Assembly (NCBI GenBank): GCA_963829545.1
Contig: CAWHIX010000008.1
Span: 372,001 to 436,000, forward strand
Reading direction: 5' to 3'
Source of the DNA: JAXGXJ01 sp963829545
Lineage (GTDB): Bacteria; Actinomycetota; Thermoleophilia; RBG-16-64-13
DNA: 64,000 bases
In this document: in pieces, positions 24,835 through 32,797 of the stretch
Layout of the letters: every line of letters begins with the position of its first letter
Position numbering within the stretch: position 1 is the first letter of the stretch
Made by a program: the position numbers and the translations under genes
Notes under the pieces: generated by a model
Told to the model about the DNA's origin: nothing
The model's input: the letters and a program-made list of their open reading frames with translations, nothing else
The model's database searches: none

Positions 24835-25697
24835 GCTACCTCGTTCTGGCCTGTACCGGTCTCGACAAGGCCGAAGGATCCGTCGCCCGGGAGGTGGCCG
24901 TGCGTCTGGCCGAGGAGGATGGGGCGGAGATCGTGTGCCCGGTGGTCCTCAACCGCACGCCGGCCCGCTACCAGAAGGCTCTGGCCGAAAAGCGGCTGGT
25001 GGTGGTCGACGGCTGTGCCACCCGGTGCGCCGGTAGGCTGGCCGCGTCCGCCGGAGCGAAGCCCTCGTACATGACTCAGGTGTCGGAGACCTTGAAGAGG
25101 CTGGACTTCGGCCTGGCGCCCGGTCTCCGTTTGGGCCCGGACGGTCTGGAACTGGCGGCGCAAATCGTCGATGAGATCGTGACCCGTGAGGCTGCGGCGC
25201 GCCCAGCGGCGCGTGGGGCCACGGGCGATGCGGCGGAGGGCGCCTTCCCGAGTCCCGGCGACTTCCTGGTGATCGTGCACGACAAGTACGAGTTCCGTGT
25301 CCCTCTGCCGGACTATTACTTCAACGGCAACGACGTCTGGGTGCAGGTGGCCGGCGACAGGGCCCGCATAGGTATCTCCGACTACATGCAGCAGCGTCTC
25401 ACCGACATCACCTACGTCGATCCGCGGGGTGTGGGCACCACCGTCGAGCAGTTCGACGAGTTGGGGACGGTCGAATCCACGAAAGCGACCTTCGAGTTGA
25501 TCTCGCCGGTGGGCGGTACCATCGTGGCCGTCAACTCGGCCCTGGAGGATGCGCCCGAGGCCATCAACGAAGACCCGTACGGGAGTTGGATAGTGGAACT
25601 GGAGCTGAACGCCTGGGAAGAGGACAGCGCCTTGCTCAGCGACGGACCGGCTTATGCCGCCGAGGTGGAGCGCAAGGCCGCCGAGGATGAGAGTTAG
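24831..25697 (+). CDS. DGC-domain putative zinc-binding protein fused to a GcvH-like lipoyl carrier
   Basis: 288 residues in two domains. Residues 1-120 are a DGC domain with C8, C36 and the eponymous D60-G61-C62 plus C66. After an Ala-rich linker (120-140), residues about 144-270 are a glycine-cleavage H-type domain: ARIGISDYMQQRLTDITYVD, then GTVESTKATFELISPVGG with the lipoyl-acceptor Lys at 218, and PYGSWIVELEL. No glycine cleavage P or T genes are nearby, so this lipoyl carrier probably serves another reaction. Lipoyl dithiols bind As(III) tightly, and GcvH-like carriers also serve Hdr-like sulfur oxidation, so a thiol or metalloid carrier role is plausible. ATGA overlap with the ferredoxin stop. 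Confidence 0.85.
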   Translation: MSYLVLACTGLDKAEGSVAREVAVRLAEEDGAEIVCPVVLNRTPARYQKALAEKRLVVVDGCATRCAGRLAASAGAKPSYMTQVSETLKRLDFGLAPGLRLGPDGLELAAQIVDEIVTREAAARPAARGATGDAAEGAFPSPGDFLVIVHDKYEFRVPLPDYYFNGNDVWVQVAGDRARIGISDYMQQRLTDITYVDPRGVGTTVEQFDELGTVESTKATFELISPVGGTIVAVNSALEDAPEAINEDPYGSWIVELELNAWEEDSALLSDGPAYAAEVERKAAEDES

Positions 25698-25702
25698 GCG
25701 GG

Positions 25703-26176
25703 ATGGACGGAGAGGCCCTGAAGGCGGCGCAACACTCCGAGACGGTCTCGGGCAAGCCCGAGACCGTGCTGGTGATCCCCTGCAGCGGCATAGGCAAGGT
25801 GCACGGACTCCTCAGCAGGGAAGCGGCGTACATGGTCGTCGACGAGCTGGCGGCGGAGAAGACGGAGGTGGTCTGTCTGGCCCTACTGGTGAGAGAGGAC
25901 GAAGAGACCTTGGAGAAGGTGCGCTCCCATCCATGTGTGACCATCGACGGCTGTGCGAAGGCCTGCGCGCAGAAGAACGTGGAGATCGCAGGCGGGAACG
26001 TCGCCCGGTCCTACCAGGTGACCGCGGCCCTTCGGGGGCATCGAGGGGCCGAGCCAGGTGATGGGTCGGAGCTCAGCGAGATAGGTTGGGAGATCTGCAA
26101 GGAGCTGGCTGAGTCGGTGGCCGCGGATCTTGCCGCGGGTGCGGCTCCGGATCGTCCCAGTGGCGAGGTGGTGTGA
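25703..26176 (+). CDS. DGC-domain putative zinc-binding protein
   Basis: 157 residues. Same spacing of cysteines as the fusion protein's first domain: C27 (VIPCSGIGKVHG), C58, then IDGCAKACA (D82-G83-C84, C88), plus an extra C78. The DGC family is predicted to chelate metal through four Cys; function unknown. An N-terminal extension of about 20 residues precedes the domain. Starts 5 bases after the fusion gene and ends in a TGATG junction with the next paralogue. Confidence 0.82.
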   Translation: MDGEALKAAQHSETVSGKPETVLVIPCSGIGKVHGLLSREAAYMVVDELAAEKTEVVCLALLVREDEETLEKVRSHPCVTIDGCAKACAQKNVEIAGGNVARSYQVTAALRGHRGAEPGDGSELSEIGWEICKELAESVAADLAAGAAPDRPSGEVV

Positions 26177-26643
26177 TGGCCGCTGAGATGAACAGGAGCC
26201 TGAAGGTAGGCATCATCTCCTGCAGCGGCGAGGAGATCCCCGAGGGTACTATCGCGCGCAGCGCCGTCCGTCGGTTGCTCGAGTCCCGGCCGCATGACAC
26301 GGTCACGCTCTGTCTTCCTTTGTTCCTCGCGGGAAACGAGGGCGAGCGCAACTTCGCCCGCACGCATCCGGTCATCACCGTCGACGGATGCGAGAAGGAG
26401 TGTGCGCGCTGGGGTACCGAGAAACACGGCGGCCCGGTGAAGCGGGCTCTGGTGGTGACGGAGATCCTGGGCGGGACCGCCGAAGGCTGCACCAGGTCGA
26501 CTCGCCTGCGGGGCGCGGCCGACGACGAGGCCGTGCGCGTGGTGGCCGAGCACATCGTGTCGGCGGTCGAGGAGATACTCGGGGAACGCGACTCCGAGGG
26601 TGATCCGGGGGGCGGCGCAGCAGTGGAGGACGCCAGGGAATGA
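26176..26643 (+). CDS. DGC-domain putative zinc-binding protein, second stand-alone copy
   Basis: 155 residues: C16 (GIISCSGEEIPEGTIAR), C46 and VDGCEKECA (D70-G71-C72, C76), matching the two preceding DGC domains. The TGATG overlap gives ATG 26176; an in-frame GTG one codon earlier is less likely. Three tandem DGC domains in one operon imply either hetero-oligomers or stepwise transfer of a ligand. Its stop overlaps the ATG of arsR. Confidence 0.82.
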   Translation: MAAEMNRSLKVGIISCSGEEIPEGTIARSAVRRLLESRPHDTVTLCLPLFLAGNEGERNFARTHPVITVDGCEKECARWGTEKHGGPVKRALVVTEILGGTAEGCTRSTRLRGAADDEAVRVVAEHIVSAVEEILGERDSEGDPGGGAAVEDARE

Positions 26644-27020
26644 GACAATTGGCCGACATCTTCAAGGCCCTTTCCGACGAGACGCGGCTGCAGATCATGA
26701 CGCTTCTCCTCGAGCAGGAGGAACTGTGCGTGTGCGACTTCGTCGGAGCGCTGGAGCAGACACAGTCCAAGATCTCCCGGCACCTGCGCTACCTGTATCA
26801 CGCCGGGCTGGTAGCGGATCGCCGCGAGGGCCTGTGGATGCACTACCGCATCTCTCCACAGCTCTCTTCCCAACAGAGGGCTGTGGTGGACGCGTTGGCC
26901 GCGGCGGTCGACGACGAGCAGAGGCTCGATCTGCGGCTGCGGCTACAGGCTTGGCTCGCTCGCAAGGACGAAAGCCAGGCGTCTTGCGGGGCCGAAAGCC
27001 GACTGACGGCCTGTTGCTGA
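26640..27020 (+). CDS. arsR: ArsR/SmtB-family metalloregulator with an ELCVCD arsenic-binding motif
   Basis: 126 residues. The winged helix covers about residues 5-85 (FKALSDETRLQIMTLLL, then QTQSKISRHLRYLYHAGLV). ELCVCDF (C30, C32) in the DNA-recognition region is the classical As(III)/Sb(III)-binding motif of ArsR, and a C-terminal Cys set (C116, C125, C126) may supply a third ligand. Binding of the metalloid should release it from the operator at 23218-23239. It is the last gene of the overlapping chain that starts with the arsM-like gene. Confidence 0.92.
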   Translation: MRQLADIFKALSDETRLQIMTLLLEQEELCVCDFVGALEQTQSKISRHLRYLYHAGLVADRREGLWMHYRISPQLSSQQRAVVDALAAAVDDEQRLDLRLRLQAWLARKDESQASCGAESRLTACC

Positions 27021-27030
27021 CTCGTCGCTC

Positions 27031-27963
27031 ATGAACGATTCGTCCGGGGACGCGGGCGTCAGACCCAGCAGGCGGACGACCCTCCTGGCCGTGGGCGCTC
27101 TCGCGCTCATGGCCCTCATCTGGGGCTACAACTGGGTGGTCATGAAGGTGGCCCTCAACGACGCCGACCCTTCGGTGTTCGCAGCGCTGCGGGTGGTCCT
27201 GAGCGGGGCGTTCCTGTTCTTCCTCCTTGCCGTCCTGCGCCGGCCGATGCGTCCGACCAACATCCGTCTGACCATCTGGGTGGGTCTCTTCCAGGTGACG
27301 GGCTCCATCGGTCTGATGACCTGGGCGCTGCAGAGCGGGGCGGCTGGGAAGACGGCGGTGCTCGTCTACACCATGCCCGTGTGGCTCCTCTTCATGTCGT
27401 GGGGCGTCCTGGGCGAGAAACTGCGGGGACTTGACTGGGTGCCCGTGATCCTCGCCCTCGGTGGTTTGGTCTTCGTCTTGGCGCCCTGGGACATGGAGGG
27501 TACTACTCTGAGTAACCTTCTGGCTGTCGGCTCGGGCATTTGCTGGGCGGCCAGCTCCATCACGGTGAAGATCCTGAACCGCAAGGGCAAGATCGACATC
27601 CTTTCGCTGAACGCCTGGCAGATGTTCTTCGGCGCCATCCCTCTCCTGATCGCCGTGCTTATCACTTCGGGTGAGGTCCCCGAGTGGACGGGTTCGTTCG
27701 TGGCGGCCTTGCTCTACAACATCTTCCTCGCCACCGGCACGGCGCTCTTGCTCTGGTTTTACGCCCTCCGCTCGCTCCCAGCCGGAACGGCCGGACTGCT
27801 CAGTCTGGCTACCCCGGTGGTAGGGGTCGTGGCGGCTTGGGTCCAGCTGGGGGAGCGTCCCGATACGGCCGAGGCGTTGGGGATGGTGCTGATCCTGTCT
27901 GCTCTAGCCTTCCTAGCCCTGCGTCAGATAGTGGCGGCGCGGAGGCCTACGCAGAGAGAGTGA
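27031..27963 (+). CDS. EamA-family (DMT superfamily) permease
   Basis: 310 residues with ten hydrophobic segments arranged as two EamA repeats (ALIWGYNWVVMKVALNDADP, and SGICWAASSITVKILNRKG). It is a metabolite exporter family of broad and hard-to-predict substrate. It follows arsR by 10 bases, so it belongs to the same transcript and could export the product of the operon, for example a methylated metalloid or a thiol compound. That link is inferred from position only. Confidence 0.85.
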   Translation: MNDSSGDAGVRPSRRTTLLAVGALALMALIWGYNWVVMKVALNDADPSVFAALRVVLSGAFLFFLLAVLRRPMRPTNIRLTIWVGLFQVTGSIGLMTWALQSGAAGKTAVLVYTMPVWLLFMSWGVLGEKLRGLDWVPVILALGGLVFVLAPWDMEGTTLSNLLAVGSGICWAASSITVKILNRKGKIDILSLNAWQMFFGAIPLLIAVLITSGEVPEWTGSFVAALLYNIFLATGTALLLWFYALRSLPAGTAGLLSLATPVVGVVAAWVQLGERPDTAEALGMVLILSALAFLALRQIVAARRPTQRE

Positions 27964-28037
27964 TGGGGCGCCGGGAGGCGCGCCGACCTGTCGCGCGCGA
28001 CGGCGAGCGTGGTCGCGGGGCCACGATGGTCCTCGGG

Positions 28038-29303
28038 TCAGGGGCCGTTGCGGGCCACGTAGGCGCGGATCTCCTCCATGTCGAAGCCGTACTTCTCGGT
28101 CAGGTCCCGCAACATGGTGTCTGGCGGCTCGGTCTCGGGTATGCCGAACTCCTCCAGAAAGGCGGGGAAGTCGACGACCATGCCTTCGATCTCGGCCAGG
28201 GTGGTCCGTCCTCTGATCGACTGCGTCCCCTCGCCGGCCTCGCCAGGCTCCTGATCGATCTCGCCGGATTCCTCACCGGCCTCACCGGATTCCTGACCCG
28301 CTCCGCTCCCCGTGCCGTGCCCACCGCCGCCTCCGGTGGTCACGAAATCACCGCTGATGTTCGTGATCAGGATGGGCAGTACGAAGGCGGCTACGGCGAC
28401 GCCCGCGAAGACCGTCCGAGGCAGCGCCCGCCGGTCGACGCCTTCGGACGGACGGAGGCGCTGCATCCAGCTGCGAACGCCCAGCGTCGCCCCGGTACGC
28501 GTGTTGACCGGACAGGCCTCCACACACTTGAGACAGCGTGTGCACTCCACGTTGCGCACCGATGTGGCCGTGGAGACCGTGATATTCACCGGGCAGGCCT
28601 TGTCACACCGCCCGCAAGAGGTGCAGGTCTCGGCGTCACGCTCTATGCCCAGCAACGAGAAGGAGTTGAAGAACCCGTTGAACGCTCCCAAGGGACAGGC
28701 GTAGCGGCTGAACGCACGGGGGATGAAGAGCGCGGCCAGCAGCGTGGCCGCCACCACCACATAGCCGCTTATGGCGATGCCGTCGGTCCAGATGCGGAAG
28801 AGGTTGTAGTAGGGGTCCCAGTCCTCGAAGATGAGCCGGCCGGTGCGCGCCGTCTGCACCAGGACCCACACGAGCACCACGTATTTCAGGTACTCCATGC
28901 CCTGATCGATTCGCCGTGGCACCTTGTTGAAGAGCCCGGGCCACAGGCGCGAGCCGATGCCTCCCAAACCCTGCTGCACGCTGCCCAGAGGGCAGATCCA
29001 GCCGCAGAAGGACTTCCCGGTAAGCACGAGGCCGATGAGCAGGGCGAGGAGCATTATGAACACGGCGGAGTGAAGCTTGGCGACGTACGATCCCTCGACG
29101 AAATAGGTGTAGAGGTTCACCACGCCGCCGAAGGGGCAGATGGTGTGAAGGTTGGCCGCCCACGTGCTCCCTACCGTGTTGGCGACCACGATGACCACGA
29201 CATAGGCGGCCACGGCGGTCTGGATGCCGTAGCGGAGGGGCTGAAGGGAACGGGGACGAGCGGACTTCACCGCCTTGTTCTCTTCCCTGGGCCCTCCGAG
29301 CAC
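28038..29303 (-). CDS. NapH/CcoG-like membrane polyferredoxin
   Basis: 421 residues. About six membrane helices with conserved CPFGGVV and CGWICPLGSVQQG motifs, a second YACPLGAFNGF motif, then two 4Fe-4S clusters (CTSCGRCDKACPVNI and CTRCLKCVEACPVN). After a last helix comes a repetitive acidic linker (GEAGEESGE, QEPGEAGEG) and a C-terminal domain (TTLAEIEGMVVDF, ETEPPDTMLRDL) seen at the end of some polyferredoxins. It probably moves electrons between quinol or ferredoxin pools and a partner oxidoreductase. GTG 29303 is chosen for its GGGAGG site; an in-frame upstream start exists at 29360. Confidence 0.85.
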   Translation of the reverse strand: MLGGPREENKAVKSARPRSLQPLRYGIQTAVAAYVVVIVVANTVGSTWAANLHTICPFGGVVNLYTYFVEGSYVAKLHSAVFIMLLALLIGLVLTGKSFCGWICPLGSVQQGLGGIGSRLWPGLFNKVPRRIDQGMEYLKYVVLVWVLVQTARTGRLIFEDWDPYYNLFRIWTDGIAISGYVVVAATLLAALFIPRAFSRYACPLGAFNGFFNSFSLLGIERDAETCTSCGRCDKACPVNITVSTATSVRNVECTRCLKCVEACPVNTRTGATLGVRSWMQRLRPSEGVDRRALPRTVFAGVAVAAFVLPILITNISGDFVTTGGGGGHGTGSGAGQESGEAGEESGEIDQEPGEAGEGTQSIRGRTTLAEIEGMVVDFPAFLEEFGIPETEPPDTMLRDLTEKYGFDMEEIRAYVARNGP

Positions 29304-29361
29304 GTCAGCCTCCCGTGGTTGGTCACATTCCGCCTCATGATACCGAGGGTGCGTGAGCACG

Positions 29362-29392
29362 ACCTAAGAAACGGGTGAGAGTCCTCTTAGGT
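29362..29392. promoter_or_regulatory. Inverted repeat upstream of the polyferredoxin gene
   Basis: ACCTAAGA, 15 bases, TCTTAGGT: perfect 8-bp arms, about 60 bases before the GTG. Could be an operator or an RNA hairpin. Confidence 0.4.
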
Positions 29393-29615
29393 TCTTCTCG
29401 GACCGCCGCGAGCGGTCTCCTGCGCGCCGGGCACCAGACGAGGGTCGCAACCCCGTGATGGCAACGAATGACGACAGGAGCTCAGTCCGGCCGCGGCCTG
29501 GGGCCACTACGTCAGGCCGGCCCCGAGTCGTCACCGGGGTACCAAGAAGAGCAGAGTAGGGGTGTGCTCCGGAAGAGTCGCGCAGGCTTTCGCGCGCAGC
29601 TGGAGGAGTAGGCCC
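29393..29615. other. Intergenic, no recognised feature
   Basis: The gap between the polyferredoxin start and the end of the NYN gene spans about 310 bases including the inverted repeat at 29362-29392; apart from that repeat nothing recognisable was seen. Confidence 0.5.
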
Positions 29616-30377
29616 CTACTCTACGAAGCCCTCCACGACGTACGTCCACCCGGCCTTCTTGTCGCGGTGCAGCTTGATCAGCCCCCGCTTCTCGGCGTCC
29701 ACCAGCAGGCTGCTGAAGCTGCGGTAGCCGTAGGCGGACTCGTTGAACGACGGCTTCTTGCGCTGCATGGTGTCCTTGACCATGGACGCGAAGATGGGGT
29801 CCTTGTTTTCCCTGATGAGCGCGGCGATCGACTCCAGCATGAGGTCGTAGAGTTCTTTCTTGTCGGCCGGGATGTCGGTGGCTTCGGGGCCGGCGGGCGT
29901 CGGGGCCGGCTGCTTCTCGAGGTCCTCGTAGAAGATGAACTCGTCGCAGTTGGCGGCTAGCAGGTCGGAGGTCGACTGCTTCATCCCCAGGCCGATGACA
30001 TGCTTGCCGTTCTCCTTGAGCTTCGAGACGAGGGGCGAGAAGTCGGAATCGCCCGACACGATCACGAAGGTGTCGATGTGCTCCTTGGACCAAGCCAGAT
30101 CCATGGCGTCCACGGCCAGGCGGATATCGGCCGAGTTCTTGCCGGTCATGGACCGCCTGGGGATCTCGATGAGCTCAATAGCGTTCTCATGCAGGGGTTT
30201 TGTGTACTGCTTGTACTCCCCCCAATCGGCGTAGGCCTTCTTGACGATGACTTTGCCCTTCTCGACGAGGCGCTCCAGGATCTTGTGAATGTCAAACTCG
30301 CCCCGCCGGTGCTTGAAGCCGATGGCCAGGTTCTCGAAGTCGATGAAGACGGCCAGGGTGCGCTCGGTCTCGACCAT
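29616..30377 (-). CDS. NYN-domain (LabA/DUF88-type) putative RNase with LOTUS-like C-terminus
   Basis: 253 residues. The PIN-like NYN domain (about 1-150) has the acidic residues expected for a metal-dependent nuclease: VFIDFENLAIG, NSADIRLAVDAMD and VSGDSDFSPLV. The C-terminal part (about 175-250: LMLESIAALIREN, SFSSLLVDAEKRGLIKL) resembles the OST-HTH/LOTUS domain, thought to bind RNA. The combination suggests RNA processing or decay. Divergent from an RNA-binding protein gene, which is consistent. Substrate unknown. Confidence 0.85.
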   Translation of the reverse strand: MVETERTLAVFIDFENLAIGFKHRRGEFDIHKILERLVEKGKVIVKKAYADWGEYKQYTKPLHENAIELIEIPRRSMTGKNSADIRLAVDAMDLAWSKEHIDTFVIVSGDSDFSPLVSKLKENGKHVIGLGMKQSTSDLLAANCDEFIFYEDLEKQPAPTPAGPEATDIPADKKELYDLMLESIAALIRENKDPIFASMVKDTMQRKKPSFNESAYGYRSFSSLLVDAEKRGLIKLHRDKKAGWTYVVEGFVE

Positions 30378-30473
30378 GTTTATGTCGGTGCTCCTTCCGG
30401 GTGTGGCGCACGTGCGTTCTCGCAGATGAATTCTTGCACGTTTTACCCAATCCTGTGCCTATCCATCCAAGAT

Positions 30474-30481
30474 GGTATACT
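30474..30481 (+). promoter_or_regulatory. Extended -10 element for the RRM protein gene
   Basis: TG-G-TATACT type extended -10 (TATACT at 30476-30481) without a clear -35. It would give a 5' UTR of about 105 bases, as is common for cold-regulated RNA-binding protein genes. Confidence 0.4.
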
Positions 30482-30594
30482 GCGCGCGCAATCGTTGGGA
30501 ACACGTCCAGTCGCCGCGCCGAGCTCATATCTCTCCGCCCAACTGAGTCTGGCCCTCACGTTTGTGCAACGTAACTCCGTACATGGAGGATGCA

Positions 30595-30912
30595 GTGAAC
30601 CAGGCGAAGTTGTATGTCGGGAACCTAAGCTACAGCACGTCGGAAGAGGCCCTGAGGGTCGCCTTCGAGGCTCACGGGTCGGTGACTTCCGTGAACCTGA
30701 TCACGGATCGCGACTCCGGACGCCCCAAAGGCTTCGGTTTCGTGGAGATGGGTACGCCCGAAGAGGCCCAGAAAGCCAAGGAAGCCCTCGACGGCACCGA
30801 GATGGACGGCCGTACCCTCAAGGTCGACGTGGCCAAAGAGCAGGCACCTCGTGCGCCCCGCTCGGGCGGCGGCGGCTACGGCGGCGGCGGCTACGGCGGC
30901 AATCGCTGGTAG
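30595..30912 (+). CDS. RRM-type RNA-binding protein
   Basis: 105 residues: one RNA recognition motif with RNP2 KLYVGNLSYS and RNP1 KGFGFVEM, then a short Gly/Tyr-rich tail (two GGGGYG-like repeats). The architecture matches the small glycine-rich RRM proteins found in cyanobacteria and other bacteria, which are often cold-induced and bind single-stranded RNA. GTG 30595 has a GGAGG site; upstream in-frame ATGs are less well placed. A strong terminator follows directly. Confidence 0.92.
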   Translation: MNQAKLYVGNLSYSTSEEALRVAFEAHGSVTSVNLITDRDSGRPKGFGFVEMGTPEEAQKAKEALDGTEMDGRTLKVDVAKEQAPRAPRSGGGGYGGGGYGGNRW

Positions 30913-30940
30913 TCTCCTAGCACCACACGCGACGGTGAAA

Positions 30941-30967
30941 CGCCGGCCCTCGGGCCGGCGTTTTTTT
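30941..30967 (+). terminator. Rho-independent terminator after the RRM gene
   Basis: CGCCGGCCC / GGGCCGGCG perfect 9-bp stem with a 2-base loop followed by seven T. The clearest intrinsic terminator in the window. Confidence 0.92.
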
Positions 30968-31067
30968 ATGCCGGGGCTTGAAGTCGGCGCAAAAGAGGTA
31001 AGGTGGGGATAGGGGCGAGGCGGGTGCAGGTACACAAGCAATGACAGCACAGACAAGCGAGGGGATC

Positions 31068-31511
31068 ATGAGCTTGGTGGTGGTCGGAGTGGATGGATCG
31101 GAGCACGGAGAGGCAGCGCTCGCCTTTGCCGCCGAAGAGGCGGCCCTCCGTGATGCAGGTCTGCGCATCGTGTGCGCTTGGCAGTTCCCGGCGAACATGA
31201 CCATGGACATGGGCGCGGTCTCTGGTGTCTTCGAGAGCTTTCGTGATGAGGCCGAGCTGATAGCCGCTGAGGCGGTGGAGACGGTCAAACAGCTGCGCCC
31301 CGCGGTGAACGCGCATGCGAAGGTGGTCGACGGTCATCCGGCCACAGTCCTTCTCGAGGAGTCCCGAGGGGCGACTCTGCTGGTGGTCGGCAGCCGGGGC
31401 AGAGGCGGACTGGCAGGGATACTTCTCGGCTCGGTCAGCCAACATGTCATTCACCACGCGCCGTGCCCGGTGACGGTGGTGCCCAGCCCACAGGAGGCCA
31501 AGAGCTCCTAG
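31068..31511 (+). CDS. Universal stress protein (UspA family)
   Basis: 147 residues. N-terminal VVVGVDGSEHGEAALAFAAE and C-terminal VVGSRGRGGLAGILLGSVSQHVIHHAPCPVTVV include the G-2x-G-9x-G(S/T) ATP-binding motif of the ATP-binding Usp class. ATG 31068 follows GAGGGG; an in-frame ATG at 31041 would add nine residues. Usp proteins help survive starvation and redox stress. A second family member lies at 60639 in this window. Confidence 0.9.
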   Translation: MSLVVVGVDGSEHGEAALAFAAEEAALRDAGLRIVCAWQFPANMTMDMGAVSGVFESFRDEAELIAAEAVETVKQLRPAVNAHAKVVDGHPATVLLEESRGATLLVVGSRGRGGLAGILLGSVSQHVIHHAPCPVTVVPSPQEAKSS

Positions 31512-31537
31512 ATCGCGGGATCGGCGCCAGAGGGCGC

Positions 31538-32791
31538 CTAGAGCATCTCCAGGAAGCTCTCCATCGCCTGCCGGGACTTCTCCTGCTGCGGGCCGCCGCG
31601 GGCGAGGGCGTCGCCGTCGATGGCCAGGAAGGGGATGCCCGCCTCCGCGAAGGCCGAGCGGACCACCGGGACGGAGCCCAGACCGTGGCGGCAGCCCCAG
31701 TGGTTGAAGTGCACCGCCCCGTCGACCTTGAGATGCTTGGCCAGGGCTACGTTGAGCCGGGCCCGGCGGGCCGAGGTGCCCCACAGCGCGTTGTCGGTCA
31801 GGCGTCTGGCCAGCCCGGGGAAGGGGTCGTCGGGGTCGACGGTCTCCAGGTGCATCTGACCCATCTCTTCGAAGACCACCACCGCTCCGCGCCGCGCATC
31901 AGGTCGAAGAGTTCCTGGTCATGATGGGGCACGGTGTGCAGCCAGAGCAGGCGTCTTGAGCGGGCGGCCGTCTCGCGGCCGGCGGGAGCCATCAGGTCGC
32001 GGCGGCCCCGTCTCGGTCAGCAGCCGCTCGAAGTCCTTGGCGCCCGCCTCGGTCCCCCAGAGCAGTTGTCCCAGGAAGACCATGGCGAAGGTCGCGCGAC
32101 CGTCCATCTCCAGGCGTCCCGGCCAGGCGCTCGGCCATGATGTGGCCCCAGGCCGCCGAGGCCCGGTTGGAGAGCTCGATGGCCTTGCGCAGGTTCGGGC
32201 TTCCGTCCGGTCCAGCGGCCGATGTCTGTCGTGCAGCTCGCCGCATCTGCTCGGCCACGTCGGCTACGACCTCGGGGGACGCCTCGCCCTCGTCGGGCGG
32301 CAGGGGCACGCGGATCTCGCGGAAGGGCACGTCGTGGCGGACGGCCAGCATCTCCAGCAGGCACTCCTTGCCCAGGCAAAGCGGCGTGGTGCCCAGGCAC
32401 ATCGAGGGCGCCGGGCAGCATGTCGTTCTCCACGGCGGCCAGGGCGATGCGGTGGTAGCTGCAGACGTCGCGGGCGAGGGGCATGCGGGCGGCCGCGGCC
32501 TCCACCGACTCGCGGAGGTCGGTGCCGGTGAGGGCGGCCGAGCCGATCTCGGGGATCATAGGGGTGAGGCCGTACGAGGTCAGGAGCTCTGTGGGGAACA
32601 GGTACGAGACCCAGGGCACGATGGCGCCGGGCTTGAAGAGGTCGAGCGAGGCGCTCAGGGCGTGCAGGTCCATGTAGCGCCGGGCGGTGCGGTCTGCATG
32701 GCTTGCTAGCGCGTGTCTGGGCCAGGAAGGCCGGTGCGAATGAGCGAGGCGCTGAGGGCGCTTCGCCGGTGACGTCGGCCATGCCGGGCAT
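31538..32791 (-). CDS. 2-hydroxyacyl-CoA dehydratase-family subunit (HgdB/BcrB-like), heavily frame-disrupted
   Basis: A D-component of the 2-hydroxyacyl-CoA dehydratase / benzoyl-CoA reductase superfamily spread over at least six frame changes. Segments in order: MADVTGEAPSAP; DLFKPGAIVPWVSYLFPTEL and DVCSYHRIALAAVEND; CLGTTPLCLGKECLLEML; AIELSNRASAAWGHIMAERL; ATFAMVFLGQLLWGTEAGAK; MAPAGRETAARSRRLLWLH; and the end VDGAVHFNHWGCRHGLG to SFLEML. Cysteines for a [4Fe-4S] cluster are present (DVCSYH, NHWGCRHG). Such proteins dehydrate 2-hydroxyacyl-CoA or reduce aromatic acyl-CoA in anaerobes and need an ATP-driven activator, not seen here. Lies 6 bases after its partner subunit. Confidence 0.7.
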
Positions 32792-32797
32792 CGCGGT

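Noticed and set aside
24831..25697. GcvH as part of a glycine cleavage system
   Set aside because: No P, T or L protein genes are nearby and the H domain is fused to a DGC domain.
24099..27020. HgcAB-type mercury methylation genes, which also travel with ArsR regulators
   Set aside because: There is a ferredoxin but no corrinoid protein with the HgcA cap-helix motif or membrane domain.
27684..29378. 564-residue plus-strand ORF across the EamA and polyferredoxin genes
   Set aside because: It overlaps two well-supported genes and shows only Gly/Arg/His-rich shadow sequence.
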